A stretch of DNA of 22,738 bases from an uncultured Mollicutes bacterium (GTDB lineage Bacteria; Bacillota_I; Bacilli_A; RFN20; CAG-288): contig URQF01000013.1 in assembly GCA_900549915.1 (NCBI GenBank), forward strand, positions 1 through 22,738, read 5' to 3'. Position 1 is the first letter of the stretch. Each line of letters starts with the position of its first letter. Shown piece by piece: positions 1 through 7,611 of this stretch. Below the pieces are notes generated by a model. It saw nothing but the letters and a program-made list of their open reading frames with translations. It ran no database searches and was not told where the DNA came from. The position numbers and the translations under genes were made by a program.

Positions 1-82
1 AAAGCCCCATAGCAGTATTTATTCTTGTCCGTTTGATCCAGCGACTACGATTACCGTCCGGAGGAAGACTACCAGTTGTCAT
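1..82 (-). CDS. possible 5' end of an unidentified protein (partial)
   Basis: An open frame starts at an ATG at 80-82 on the minus strand and runs off the left edge, giving about 27 residues beginning MTTGSLPPDGNRSRW and rich in basic residues. It would be the next gene downstream of the DeoR regulator. There is no convincing Shine-Dalgarno sequence, and the plus strand is also open here in two frames, so this may not be a gene. The stretch contains no AGG codon, so the altered code gives no help. I do not recognise it. Confidence 0.2.
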   Translation of the reverse strand, partial: MTTGSLPPDGNRSRWIKRTRINTAMGL

Positions 83-207
83 TTTCAGGTTTCTAAGAAA
101 AATAAAAACACAGTCGTCTTTCTTTTTGAAAATTTTCAACTAAAAATCAAGCAGCCATTTTTATTGGCAACTTTCAAGAATGATTACAAATTGTGAAAGA
201 GTCTTCT

Positions 208-972
208 TTATTTGTTATAAGCTTTAATACCAGCTCTTCTTAAAAGCATAAGCTCTTCATCGGTGATGTTAGAGACAACAGCATCATATTCACACCTATT
301 TGCAGTCTTAAAGGTACTAGTCTTTCCATATTTTGTATTATCAGAAATAAGCCTCTTGAATCTGGAACGACACAAAGCTTCCTTCTTAATAAGAGCAGTA
401 TCGGATGTTGTATCGTAAGAACATTCTGTCGTAAATCCATGGCAGGAAATAATACAAAGATCGAAAGTCAGTTCTTTCCTCTCTTTGAGGACTTCGATTC
501 CACCAGTCCCGTGGGCAGACTTATTGACTTCACCGCCCATCCTGAACAAAGAGAAATCATTCTTAGAAGTAGAGTCAATTAATAATTTAATGCCATGTGT
601 AAAGACTCTTTTTCCTTGAACATTCCTCCTGTCAAAAAGAATAAGGCCTGTTGAAGAGTTGTCAAAGAAAATCGAAGTATAAGAGGAAAAAGGAGGTAAA
701 TGTTTCCTTGCCGCCTGGGCAACCCTCTTCTTGTCGCTTAAGTTACGGCTCGAACGGGCAAAAATAGACCTTTCATTTATGGAACCAGGTCCGTAGATGG
801 CTCCGCCATGAGTACGTTGGATTTGTCCGGAACGCTCTAGTTCCGTAAGAATCCGGCGAATGGTAGCCTCTGAAAAAAAGAAGGCTGTGGCAAGCTCGTG
901 TATGGTGGCATGACCATGTCTTTTCAGATATTCCCTGATTGCTTGATTGCGGGAAACGCTATCTTTATTCAT
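208..972 (-). CDS. DeoR-family transcriptional regulator
   Basis: This is a 254-residue repressor-type regulator. Residues about 5-60 form a DeoR winged helix-turn-helix, including the recognition-helix pattern SEATIRRILTELE and the HGGA wing. The DNA-contacting arginines are CGC, CGG and CGT, never AGG. The C-terminal part resembles the DeoR sugar-phosphate sensor, with DNSST near residue 104, MGGEVNKS, and a late SDNTKYGK that matches the family's D-x-SK-x-G pattern. It lies 43 bases downstream of the defective ABC-like gene on the same strand and is probably co-transcribed with it. That makes the ABC-like gene or a nearby sugar locus a candidate target, though this is inference. The ATG start at 972 is preceded only by a weak purine-rich stretch. 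The family assignment is firm; the ligand cannot be told from sequence. Confidence 0.88.
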   Translation of the reverse strand: MNKDSVSRNQAIREYLKRHGHATIHELATAFFFSEATIRRILTELERSGQIQRTHGGAIYGPGSINERSIFARSSRNLSDKKRVAQAARKHLPPFSSYTSIFFDNSSTGLILFDRRNVQGKRVFTHGIKLLIDSTSKNDFSLFRMGGEVNKSAHGTGGIEVLKERKELTFDLCIISCHGFTTECSYDTTSDTALIKKEALCRSRFKRLISDNTKYGKTSTFKTANRCEYDAVVSNITDEELMLLRRAGIKAYNK

Positions 973-1015
973 TGACCAATATTAATCTCTTGTTTTATTT
1001 TAACAGAAAATTTCC

Positions 1016-2932
1016 CTATTTATCAGCCTTTTTCTCTTCTTTTGTGGGAATTTTCACGATTGTATCGCTCCTTTCTCTCAGAAGAGCGTAATCGGAAGAA
1101 AGCATCAAGATACTTGGATTCGGTACAAAGGAGGAGAATACCTTCCGGAACCTAGATTTGTCAGAAGGAATCCTGTTATCGTTCAATATCCTCAATGCGG
1201 GGTTATCAGGAAGGAAGAAACGGGCAAGAAGAATTTTCTTTTTTTCATCAATGGTCAGGTTCTTTCCTTTTGGACCTAAGTTTTTTGTCCTAAGATCTTT
1301 CCTGTCGAGTTTTACAAGAAGGCTCTCATACCGGGAAAGGTGGGAATATTCACGAGAAAAAAAGCAGGGTCCCATTCTCGAAACATACAAATCAATATCC
1401 TGGATTGCTGAAAAAGCATCCACCAGGATTTTCTTTTCCTCTTCGCTTTTCAAAGCATCCATGTCCATGCCAAGAATATCTTTTAAGTACCTAGAAAAAA
1501 TCTTACGATGTTTTCTTTGGAATATCGTCTTATCCTTCAGTCGAAGAAGAAACTCCTTCCTTCCTTTTTCGTATTCCTTTTCTTTGAATAAATATTCTTC
1601 ATCGGTCAAAAGAGGCTTACCCAGAGTGATATTAAATTCAAATCCATCAAAGAAGATATCATTCAAGGTGGAAGGGAAACGAATCAATCCCCGGACCAAA
1701 GACTTACGGATATCCTTCAGCTCATATCCACCTAAGGTAATTTTTCCACCGGAAGGAAGGATATCTTCTTCCCTGATCTGCATGAACTTCTGCTGAAGAA
1801 CCTGGTCTTCCCTATAAAGACCAATTCTTCCTTTCCTCTGAAGAGAGAAATTAAGCATCAAGGGTGTTGCTTCCCTATCTTCCGGATGTTCATCGATGGT
1901 AACTTTGTCAAAAGACAATTCCCTATTTGCCGGAATCTTTCCAACAGGCTCACAGCTGACAACTTCTTTAATTCGTTCATAGAAAGCATGGAACCTTCGC
2001 CTGTTCTTAAACGTGGAAGACAAAGAAGGAATCGGAACAAAGATCGTCGTAAAATAGCTAATCAAAGCAACCAGAGTCGGATAGTCAAAAGCTGGATTAT
2101 AAAGAGAGGAAGACGGATTCCTCTGCCTAATGCCAAAAAAGAGAAAGACCGCAGCACAAAGCGCTTCAACACCCTTAATGAAAACATCCTCAATAGCATC
2201 AATTTCTTCGGATTTTCTCTGATTTCCATCTCTTTTCAGAAAAAATTTCTGTATTCTTCCCTGATAAGCTTTCCTTGTTGTATAGGAAAGAATGGCGTTT
2301 CTGTCATCCACAAGCTCCCTGACCTTAGGAGACAAAGAGTAGCCGTCTTCCTTGCCTTTCCGATAATACTGGATAGAAAATTTCGTGAAAAAGAGAATAG
2401 CTAGAATAATAAGGAGATAGCCTATTAAAGCAATAACAAGAAAGTAAAGAGAGTAAACTGCTGAGATAACCCTCGATGCAATGGCAGACCTAACATTGAA
2501 AATAATCAGAAACCAGTTAGCAGCAACCACCTTACTGATTTGATCACTATCTCCGAAAACAGCTGCAGAATAAGCACCAGCACCTTCTTTGTGAATAATA
2601 TCTGGATCTTTTTCCGACAAAGAAAGGATCCTTTCGTTTTCCCTGATGAGACGGAAACGATAGAACACCTGAAGATTTAGAACATTGGTAACGCCAAGAA
2701 AAAGATAGCTGGCTGCCGTAATCAACACAAAAAGAGCAGCATAGTTCCTAGTCGAGCTTCCGGTGAGATTCTCTAAAATATATTTTTCAAGAAGAGGAGC
2801 AAGCACATTACATAAAGAAGCAAACAAAGAGCAAACAAAAAGAAAGACTTCTTTCACAACGATTGGTTTGTCTTGATAGTGGATAGCAACACGGACTAAG
2901 GATTCCGGTTTTCGTTTCTTTTTGTTTTTCAT
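1016..2932 (-). CDS. ABC-exporter-like protein with degenerate ATPase domain
   Basis: This is a 638-residue protein with the layout of a half-size ABC exporter. Hydrophobic segments lie near residues 28-50, 66-88, 133-182 (two or more), 256-277 and 289-312, followed by a nucleotide-binding-like domain from about 345. The domain keeps the landmarks of the fold: GGKITLGGYELKDI near 405-418, a Q-loop-like LIRFPSTLNDIFFDGFEFNITLG near 426-447 (given in table-11 reading; the family has VPQ..LF.GTI..NI), and LGPKGKNLTIDEKKKILLAR near 552-571. The catalytic residues are gone. The P-loop position (about 371-378) reads GLYMEDQV with no GK(S/T). The LSGGQ signature is LTIDE. Walker B ends ILND instead of LDE, and the switch histidine is missing (MLSSD near 620). 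Reading AGG as Met does not restore them. The frame is intact for 1.9 kb, so this is a maintained gene rather than a decaying one. Substrate and role are unknown. Confidence 0.8.
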   Translation of the reverse strand: MKNKKKRKPESLVRVAIHYQDKPIVVKEVFLFVCSLFASLCNVLAPLLEKYILENLTGSSTRNYAALFVLITAASYLFLGVTNVLNLQVFYRFRLIRENERILSLSEKDPDIIHKEGAGAYSAAVFGDSDQISKVVAANWFLIIFNVRSAIASRVISAVYSLYFLVIALIGYLLIILAILFFTKFSIQYYRKGKEDGYSLSPKVRELVDDRNAILSYTTRKAYQGRIQKFFLKRDGNQRKSEEIDAIEDVFIKGVEALCAAVFLFFGIRQRNPSSSLYNPAFDYPTLVALISYFTTIFVPIPSLSSTFKNRRRFHAFYERIKEVVSCEPVGKIPANRELSFDKVTIDEHPEDREATPLMLNFSLQRKGRIGLYREDQVLQQKFMQIREEDILPSGGKITLGGYELKDIRKSLVRGLIRFPSTLNDIFFDGFEFNITLGKPLLTDEEYLFKEKEYEKGRKEFLLRLKDKTIFQRKHRKIFSRYLKDILGMDMDALKSEEEKKILVDAFSAIQDIDLYVSRMGPCFFSREYSHLSRYESLLVKLDRKDLRTKNLGPKGKNLTIDEKKKILLARFFLPDNPALRILNDNRIPSDKSRFRKVFSSFVPNPSILMLSSDYALLRERSDTIVKIPTKEEKKADK

Positions 2933-3042
2933 CTTGGATATTTTACCATCTTAAACAAAAGATAGCTTCTACTGTTTGTGTTAAGCTCTCTATTTACAAA
3001 AAAGACTAAAATGAAGTATCCTTTATCCATCAGGAGCAAACG

Positions 3043-3079
3043 AAAAACCTGCTTCCAACTTTATTAGTTAGAAACAGGT
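3043..3079 (-). terminator. Rho-independent terminator of guaB
   Basis: On the minus strand, 7 bases after the guaB stop codon, ACCTGTTTCTAACT and AGTTGGAAGCAGGT pair over 14 bases with two G-U wobbles around a 5-base loop, followed by TTTTT. In the plus-strand transcript the two wobble positions become C-A mismatches, so the hairpin is built to stop minus-strand transcription. Confidence 0.8.
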
Positions 3080-3085
3080 CTTTTA

Positions 3086-4564
3086 TTATCGTTCAACCTG
3101 ATAATTCGGAGCTTCTTTTGTAATCTCAATATCGTGCGGATGAGATTCCTTCAAAGAAGCAGACGTTATCTGGACAAACTGTCCTTCGTCTTGAAGTTCC
3201 TTAATCGTCTTCACGCCAAGGTATCCCATGCCGGAACGGATACCGCCAAGAAGTTCAAAAACAACATCACTCGCATTTCCTCGATAAGGAACACGTCCTT
3301 CAACACCTTCTGGAACAAGCTTCTGATGTCCTGTCTGGAAATAACGATCCGCAGAACCATGGGCTTGCTCCCTTGCGGCCAACGAACCCCTGCCACGATA
3401 GACCTTGTATTTACGTCCACGGAAGAGTTCGGTTGCTCCCGGAGCTTCTTCACAGCCTCCGAAGATTGCACCGAGCCTAACAGTATCCGCTCCTGCAGCT
3501 AAGGCTTTTGTAATATCTCCGGAATACTTGATGCCGCCATCGGCGATAATCGGACAATCGAATTCATCTGCTGCTCTCTTCGCTTCCCTGACAGCGGTAA
3601 TCTGCGGGACACCCCTTCCAGAAATAATACGGGTCGTACAGATGGAACCAGGTCCCCTGCCGACTTTAACCGCATCAGCACCGGCTTTCCTTAAATCTTT
3701 AGCACCTTGATAAGTGGCGACATTTCCAGCAATGATATCAACCTGCGGGAATTCTTTCTTAAGTTTCTTAAGGGCAACAACGACGTTTTTGCTGTCGCCA
3801 TGAGCAGAGTCAAGGACAAGCACATCGACTCCGTTGTCAATTAGGGCCTTCGCCCGAATCCTCCTGTCTTTCGTAATGCCGATTCCGGCACCGCAGAGAA
3901 GACGTCCGTATTTGTCCTTGGCAGAATTCGGATACCTCCTGATTTTTTCAATATCCTTAATCGTAATCAGTCCCTTAAGGTAGCCTTTTTCATCGACAAT
4001 CGGAAGTTTTTCCTTTTTGGTCTTGGCAAGGATTTCCTTTGCCTGGTCAATCGTGGTTCCGACTTTGGCGACAGTCAGATTATCTTTTGTCCTGACATCT
4101 CCGACCTTTTCGTTCCTGTCGGTTTCAAATTTAATATCACGGTTGGTGATAATACCAAGAAGCTTTCCTTCTTTATCCACAACGGGGAAGCCAGAGACCT
4201 TGTACTCGGTCATCTGCCTTAAGCATTCGCCTAAGGTCTTATCGACAGTCCTCGTAATCGGATCGGCGATAACTCCGTTTTCGCTTCTTTTTACTTTATC
4301 AACCTCTTTTGCCTGGCGTTCGATCGTCCTGTTCTTGTGGATAATTCCGATTCCGCCTTCTCTCGCGAGTGCAATTGCCATAGAAGACTCTGTGACAGTA
4401 TCCATAGCAGCGGAAAGAAGAGGAATATTGAGGGTGATGTGCTTTGTCAAACGTGCTTTAAGAGACACCCTATCCGGGGTGATTTCCGAATAACGGGGTA
4501 ATAGAAGAACGTCATCGAATGTGATTCCTTGCCTAACAATCTTCTCTTTTCTGTTCTTTGCCAT
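3086..4564 (-). CDS. guaB: IMP dehydrogenase
   Basis: This enzyme oxidises IMP to XMP with NAD+, the committed step of GMP synthesis, in the cytoplasm. The 492 residues are full length for the bacterial family. They contain the N-terminal GITFDDVLLLP motif, two CBS domains at about 95-210, the catalytic loop GPGSICTTR with Cys309, and the flap motif EGVEGRVPY with Arg424 and Tyr427. AGG occurs where the family has Met: IIHKNM (codon 4328-4330), VMLGAIFGG (3476-3478), YRGMGSL (3389-3391) and AAME (3371-3373). The flap Arg and the Arg of TTR are CGT. Two hydrophobic positions of the catalytic loop, usually Ile/Val (VGIGPGS, AGVGVPQ), are also AGG, hence Met. The ATG start has an AAAGGA ribosome site 10 bases upstream. 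The gene has its own promoter and terminator and so is probably monocistronic. Confidence 0.98.
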   Translation of the reverse strand: MAKNRKEKIVRQGITFDDVLLLPRYSEITPDRVSLKARLTKHITLNIPLLSAAMDTVTESSMAIALAREGGIGIIHKNRTIERQAKEVDKVKRSENGVIADPITRTVDKTLGECLRQMTEYKVSGFPVVDKEGKLLGIITNRDIKFETDRNEKVGDVRTKDNLTVAKVGTTIDQAKEILAKTKKEKLPIVDEKGYLKGLITIKDIEKIRRYPNSAKDKYGRLLCGAGIGITKDRRIRAKALIDNGVDVLVLDSAHGDSKNVVVALKKLKKEFPQVDIIAGNVATYQGAKDLRKAGADAVKVGRGPGSICTTRIISGRGVPQITAVREAKRAADEFDCPIIADGGIKYSGDITKALAAGADTVRLGAIFGGCEEAPGATELFRGRKYKVYRGRGSLAAREQAHGSADRYFQTGHQKLVPEGVEGRVPYRGNASDVVFELLGGIRSGMGYLGVKTIKELQDEGQFVQITSASLKESHPHDIEITKEAPNYQVER

Positions 4565-4600
4565 TTTCTTTTTTCCTTTCCAGAAAGACTAGAATAAGAT

Positions 4601-4614
4601 CATCTCTAGAGATG
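4601..4614. promoter_or_regulatory. perfect 14-bp palindrome in guaB leader (possible operator)
   Basis: CATCTCTAGAGATG is a perfect palindrome. It starts about 8 bases beyond the expected transcription start of the proposed guaB promoter and lies 37 bases before the start codon. That position suits a repressor operator. I do not recognise it as a known box, and no second copy was noticed elsewhere in the window. Confidence 0.35.
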
Positions 4615-4629
4615 TGCGGTTGAAATTTT

Positions 4630-4657
4630 ATTGTATGTATTTTAAACACGGATTCAA
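4630..4657 (-). promoter_or_regulatory. sigma-70-type promoter for guaB
   Basis: On the minus strand, TTGAAT (4652-4657) is followed after 16 bases by TACAAT (4630-4635) in an A/T-rich context, about 65 bases before the guaB ATG. Both boxes match the housekeeping consensus at 4-5 of 6 positions. Confidence 0.55.
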
Positions 4658-4667
4658 AAAAATCGAC

Positions 4668-4691
4668 AAAAAAAGAGAGGAATTAATCCTC
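4668..4691 (-). terminator. weak terminator at the end of the ttcA operon
   Basis: On the minus strand, GAGGA and TCCTC form a 5-bp stem around a 5-base loop that contains the ttcA stop codon. Seven T residues follow almost immediately. The stem is short, so termination may be partial and some readthrough into guaB is possible. Confidence 0.4.
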
Positions 4692-5684
4692 CCCTTTCTT
4701 ACTGAACGTAGTATCGATGACAAACTCAGGATGCTCGCTTTCGGCTTTTTTCTCAGCAAGTTCCTCGAGACGTTCTTTGACAATCGCGTCTTCTTTTTTC
4801 TTATACTTCTTATTATAGGTTTCAAGGAAAGAGTGATATCCTTCCTCATCCTTGTATCCGATTACCTTATCAAGGTTCACCTGACTTGCCGCTTTGAAAA
4901 TATTCTTCTCAACACTTGGCGAATAGGTCTTCCTAAGATCCTGAATCAATAATTTAGTGGCAAGACGCTGGCTTCCGCCACCGCCATTATCGCAGACCGC
5001 ACAGTTTTCCGTAAACCGGCATGCACATTGAATAAAAGAAAGCTTATTTTCTTTCTTAAAAGCAATAATATCCTTTTCCCGGACAAGATACAGAGGACGG
5101 ATGACTTCCCTACCAGAATAGTTATCCGAATGAAGCTTAGGAAGCATCGTCTGGAAACTGCCTGCATTCAGCCTATTCCTGAGAGTAGTCTCGATGACAT
5201 CATCATAGTGATGCCCTAAGGCAATCTTATTGCATCCCCAGCTTTTGGCAATCCGGTAAAGAGCACCACGTCGCCTTTTCGCACAGAGATAGCATGGCTT
5301 CTTATCCGTACTGTTTGCAATGTCAAAGATATCCGTGCTGACAATGGTAGCCGGAATCTCAAGAGTCTTTAAATTATTTTTTATCCTTTGAAGATTAATG
5401 TCGTTGTATCCCGGATTCCTGACAAGGAACTTGGCCTCAAACGGAAACTTCGTCCTTTTGAGAAGATGCTTGAAGCATAAAGCCCTGAGCCTAGAGTCCT
5501 TGCCACCAGAAATACAGACACAGACTTTATCGCCTGGCAAAACAAGCTGATATTCTCGAATAGCTTTTGTAAAAGGTCCCCAAATTGTCTTGTGATAAGT
5601 GGTGAACAGAGCCTGTTCAATCCTATCGGCACGGGATGAGGAATCCAGTTTCCTTTTTTCCTGCCTTCCTGCTTTATTTTCCAT
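4683..5684 (-). CDS. ttcA: TtcA-like tRNA 2-thiocytidine/thiolation ATPase
   Basis: This is a PP-loop ATPase that, by family, adenylates a tRNA cytidine and inserts sulfur. The 333 residues contain SGGKDS at 59-64, PCYLC with Cys131 and Cys134, and a later CAC cluster near 220-222 followed by CAVC (228-231), which fits the Fe-S/persulfide cysteines of TtcA. AGG occupies family Met positions: GGKDSM, FLVMNPGYN (5418-5420), TLMNML (5178-5180 and 5172-5174) and SGMEVIRPLYLVRE (5109-5111), whereas the Arg residues of that last motif are CGT and CGG. I chose the ATG at 5684 because AAGGAG lies 8 bases upstream; an earlier ATG at 5717 lies inside the preceding gene. It overlaps the cysteine desulfurase gene by 11 bases, which supplies an obvious sulfur donor. 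The C-terminal 60 residues are charged and Lys/Glu-rich. Confidence 0.85.
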   Translation of the reverse strand: MENKAGRQEKRKLDSSSRADRIEQALFTTYHKTIWGPFTKAIREYQLVLPGDKVCVCISGGKDSRLRALCFKHLLKRTKFPFEAKFLVRNPGYNDINLQRIKNNLKTLEIPATIVSTDIFDIANSTDKKPCYLCAKRRRGALYRIAKSWGCNKIALGHHYDDVIETTLRNRLNAGSFQTMLPKLHSDNYSGREVIRPLYLVREKDIIAFKKENKLSFIQCACRFTENCAVCDNGGGGSQRLATKLLIQDLRKTYSPSVEKNIFKAASQVNLDKVIGYKDEEGYHSFLETYNKKYKKKEDAIVKERLEELAEKKAESEHPEFVIDTTFSKKGED

Positions 5685-6789
5685 AGATGATCTCCTTCCT
5701 GGCCTTAACAAGTTCATCGATTTCCTCTTTTGCCGTAAGAGAAGAAAGGGAAATACGGAACGAATCCAAGGCGCGCTTCTTATCGTGATAAATTGCCATC
5801 AAGGGCTTCGACGGAGTATTCGGTATCGAGCAAGCCGATTTCTGAGAGACACAGATATCTCGCTTAGAGAGTTCGTTGACCCTTGTAGCACCGGTAAAGC
5901 CATTAACAGATAAATTAACAATATACGGATTCTCAGCAAAAGAATTGATTCGAATCTTCTTGTCATTCAGCAAAGAAATAAGATAGTCTCTTGTTTTCTT
6001 TGTCTTTTCAAATCGTTCCTTTCTCTCGCTAAGAGCAACCTCTAATGCCTTTTCCGTAGAAGCAATCAATCCTAGACAGGGAGTTGAACTCCGATACCTA
6101 GACAGAGACTTGCCACCATGAATAAGCGGAGTCAAAACAATCGATTTTTTCTTGATTAAAACACCAGAGCCAAGCAAACCTCCAAATTTATGCGGAGCAA
6201 AAGAAACCCTGTCAATAGAAGAAAAGTCTACATCGAATTTTCCAATAGCTTGCGTGGCATCAAGAAGAAAATAGGAGTTCTCGTTTTGTGAAACAATACT
6301 CTGGATTTCCTTGTAAGGCTGAATGGCACCTGTTTCGCTTTCGACAAGTAGACAGCAGGTAAGAAGGGGATGTTTCTTCCTTTTTTCTTTCAAATCGTCA
6401 AGGGAGATTTTTCCGTTTTCTTCCGCCTGAAGAAGTTCGATTTCTTCCCCTTTGTCTTTCAGATAAGAAAGGCAGGAGTTAACACTAGAGTGTTCGAACG
6501 GAGAAGCAATCCTATAGGATGAATAAGCGTTGTATGCTCCATAAATCCCTTTAATAGCCATGTTATTCGATTCCGTTGCAGAAGATGTATAAATAATTTC
6601 ATGCTCATCTTTGTTAAGATGAAGGAGCTCAAACCTCTTATCATTGATTTCATCGAAAAACTTTAAAGCCCTTTTCCCTAAGGGATGAACAGAGTTAGCG
6701 TTTCCAATGTAATTTGATTCTGTATCAAGGAAGGCTTGCCTAGCTTCCTTGCTAGCAGGATAATTCGCAGCGTAATCAAGATAAATCAT
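5674..6789 (-). CDS. cysteine desulfurase (NifS/IscS-like)
   Basis: This is a PLP-dependent enzyme that takes sulfur from cysteine as a persulfide. Of its 371 residues, YLDYAA lies at the N-terminus, ATESNN is near 71, His100 (FEHSSV) stacks on PLP, Asp177 lies in DATQAIG, Lys201 in APHKFGG is the Schiff-base lysine, and Cys320 in KSACS is the persulfide cysteine. The loop around that Cys is short, unlike the long loop of some housekeeping IscS proteins. No IscU or SufU scaffold gene is visible in the window. The gene overlaps ttcA, so it probably serves tRNA thiolation. It could equally feed thiamine or Fe-S synthesis elsewhere. Confidence 0.92.
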   Translation of the reverse strand: MIYLDYAANYPASKEARQAFLDTESNYIGNANSVHPLGKRALKFFDEINDKRFELLHLNKDEHEIIYTSSATESNNMAIKGIYGAYNAYSSYRIASPFEHSSVNSCLSYLKDKGEEIELLQAEENGKISLDDLKEKRKKHPLLTCCLLVESETGAIQPYKEIQSIVSQNENSYFLLDATQAIGKFDVDFSSIDRVSFAPHKFGGLLGSGVLIKKKSIVLTPLIHGGKSLSRYRSSTPCLGLIASTEKALEVALSERKERFEKTKKTRDYLISLLNDKKIRINSFAENPYIVNLSVNGFTGATRVNELSKRDICVSQKSACSIPNTPSKPLMAIYHDKKRALDSFRISLSSLTAKEEIDELVKARKEIIYGK

Positions 6790-6816
6790 AACTTACTCAT
6801 TCTAGCACAGAACGAA

Positions 6817-7611
6817 TCACCTCTGATATTGATGTTCATCAAGGACAGAAGAGACAATCGAAGAAAGTTTTTTCCTGTTTTCTTTTTTGTTTGCAGCAAT
6901 AACAAGGGTCTTCTTTCGGTAATCCAATGGATTCCTGTTTCTGCCTGTAAGACAACCACCTGCCTCTTCCAGAACAAGACCGGCAGCAGCATAATCCCAA
7001 GGATTCAAAGTAAGTTCAAAGAACCTGTCTTCTTCTCCTTTTGCAAGTTTGCATAATTCAACCGAACAGGCTCCGTATCTTCTCAAATCGTTGACCTGTG
7101 GGAAAATCTTCCTTGCCGTCTCAAAGCAGATAGGAGAAAGACTTCTATCATAGGAACTGAAGGATGTCCTCACGATTCCGTTTTTAAAATCGCGATCCGA
7201 GACCGAGATTCTTGTCCCATTATAATACGCGCCTTGTCCTCTTTCCGCAGAATAGACTTCATCCGTAAAAAGAGGAAGGACAATACCAAGAGTCACTCTT
7301 CCCTTCTGTTCTAGAGCAACCGAAATAGCACAGATTGGATTCTTCCGTGTATAGTTCCTTGTGCCATCAATAGGGTCAATAATGAAAATATTCTCTTTTC
7401 CGTCAATGGAAAGGACATGATTCTCTTCACAGAAAAAGCCGCATCCAGGAAGAAGAGAAGAAAGCTTCTCGATTAAAAAATCCTGAATCCGTTTGTCGTT
7501 GCTTGTAACCAGATTCGAAAGATTGCCTTTTTCTTCAACAAAAAAAGGAGCTAGAGCGAACTTCTGCTTTGCCTCTTTCCTGATTTCCAGTACTTCATTC
7601 CTTAATTTCAT
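6817..7611 (-). CDS. inositol monophosphatase family protein
   Basis: This is a Mg2+-dependent sugar or nucleotide phosphatase of the IMPase/SuhB/CysQ superfamily, 264 residues. Metal ligands are present: Glu62-Glu63 (CEENH), DPIDGT with Asp79 and Asp82, and WDYAA with Asp206. The residue after DGT is AGG (7357-7359) and reads as DGTMNY, as in many Firmicutes homologues. The Arg pair in DLRRYG is AGA AGA. I prefer the ATG at 7611; a longer frame would need a TTG at 7635 and would add only a Lys-rich stretch. It overlaps the preceding dehydratase-like gene by 17 bases. The substrate is unresolved: myo-inositol-1-phosphate, fructose-1,6-bisphosphate and PAP are all possible in this superfamily. 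Confidence 0.88.
   Translation of the reverse strand: MKLRNEVLEIRKEAKQKFALAPFFVEEKGNLSNLVTSNDKRIQDFLIEKLSSLLPGCGFFCEENHVLSIDGKENIFIIDPIDGTRNYTRKNPICAISVALEQKGRVTLGIVLPLFTDEVYSAERGQGAYYNGTRISVSDRDFKNGIVRTSFSSYDRSLSPICFETARKIFPQVNDLRRYGACSVELCKLAKGEEDRFFELTLNPWDYAAAGLVLEEAGGCLTGRNRNPLDYRKKTLVIAANKKENRKKLSSIVSSVLDEHQYQR

Noticed and set aside
83..207. Hairpins GCCA/TGGC near 154-168 and the TTGAAAATTTTCAA palindrome at 126-139 as a terminator for the DeoR gene
   Set aside because: Stems are short or wholly A/T with no clear T run in the right place, so they are not supported as a terminator or an RNA gene.
1158..2404. Long plus-strand open frames opposite the ABC-like gene (212 and 172 codons)
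   Set aside because: They are antisense shadows. The minus-strand frame shows a continuous exporter architecture, while these have no ribosome site, no motifs and implausible composition.
1016..2932. Loss of ABC motifs explained by mistranslation of AGG
   Set aside because: Replacing AGG-encoded Arg with Met does not create the P-loop Lys/Ser, LSGGQ, Walker B Glu or switch His.
5685..5717. Upstream ATG for ttcA at 5717
   Set aside because: It lies within the desulfurase gene without its own ribosome site, while AAGGAG is correctly placed for the ATG at 5684.
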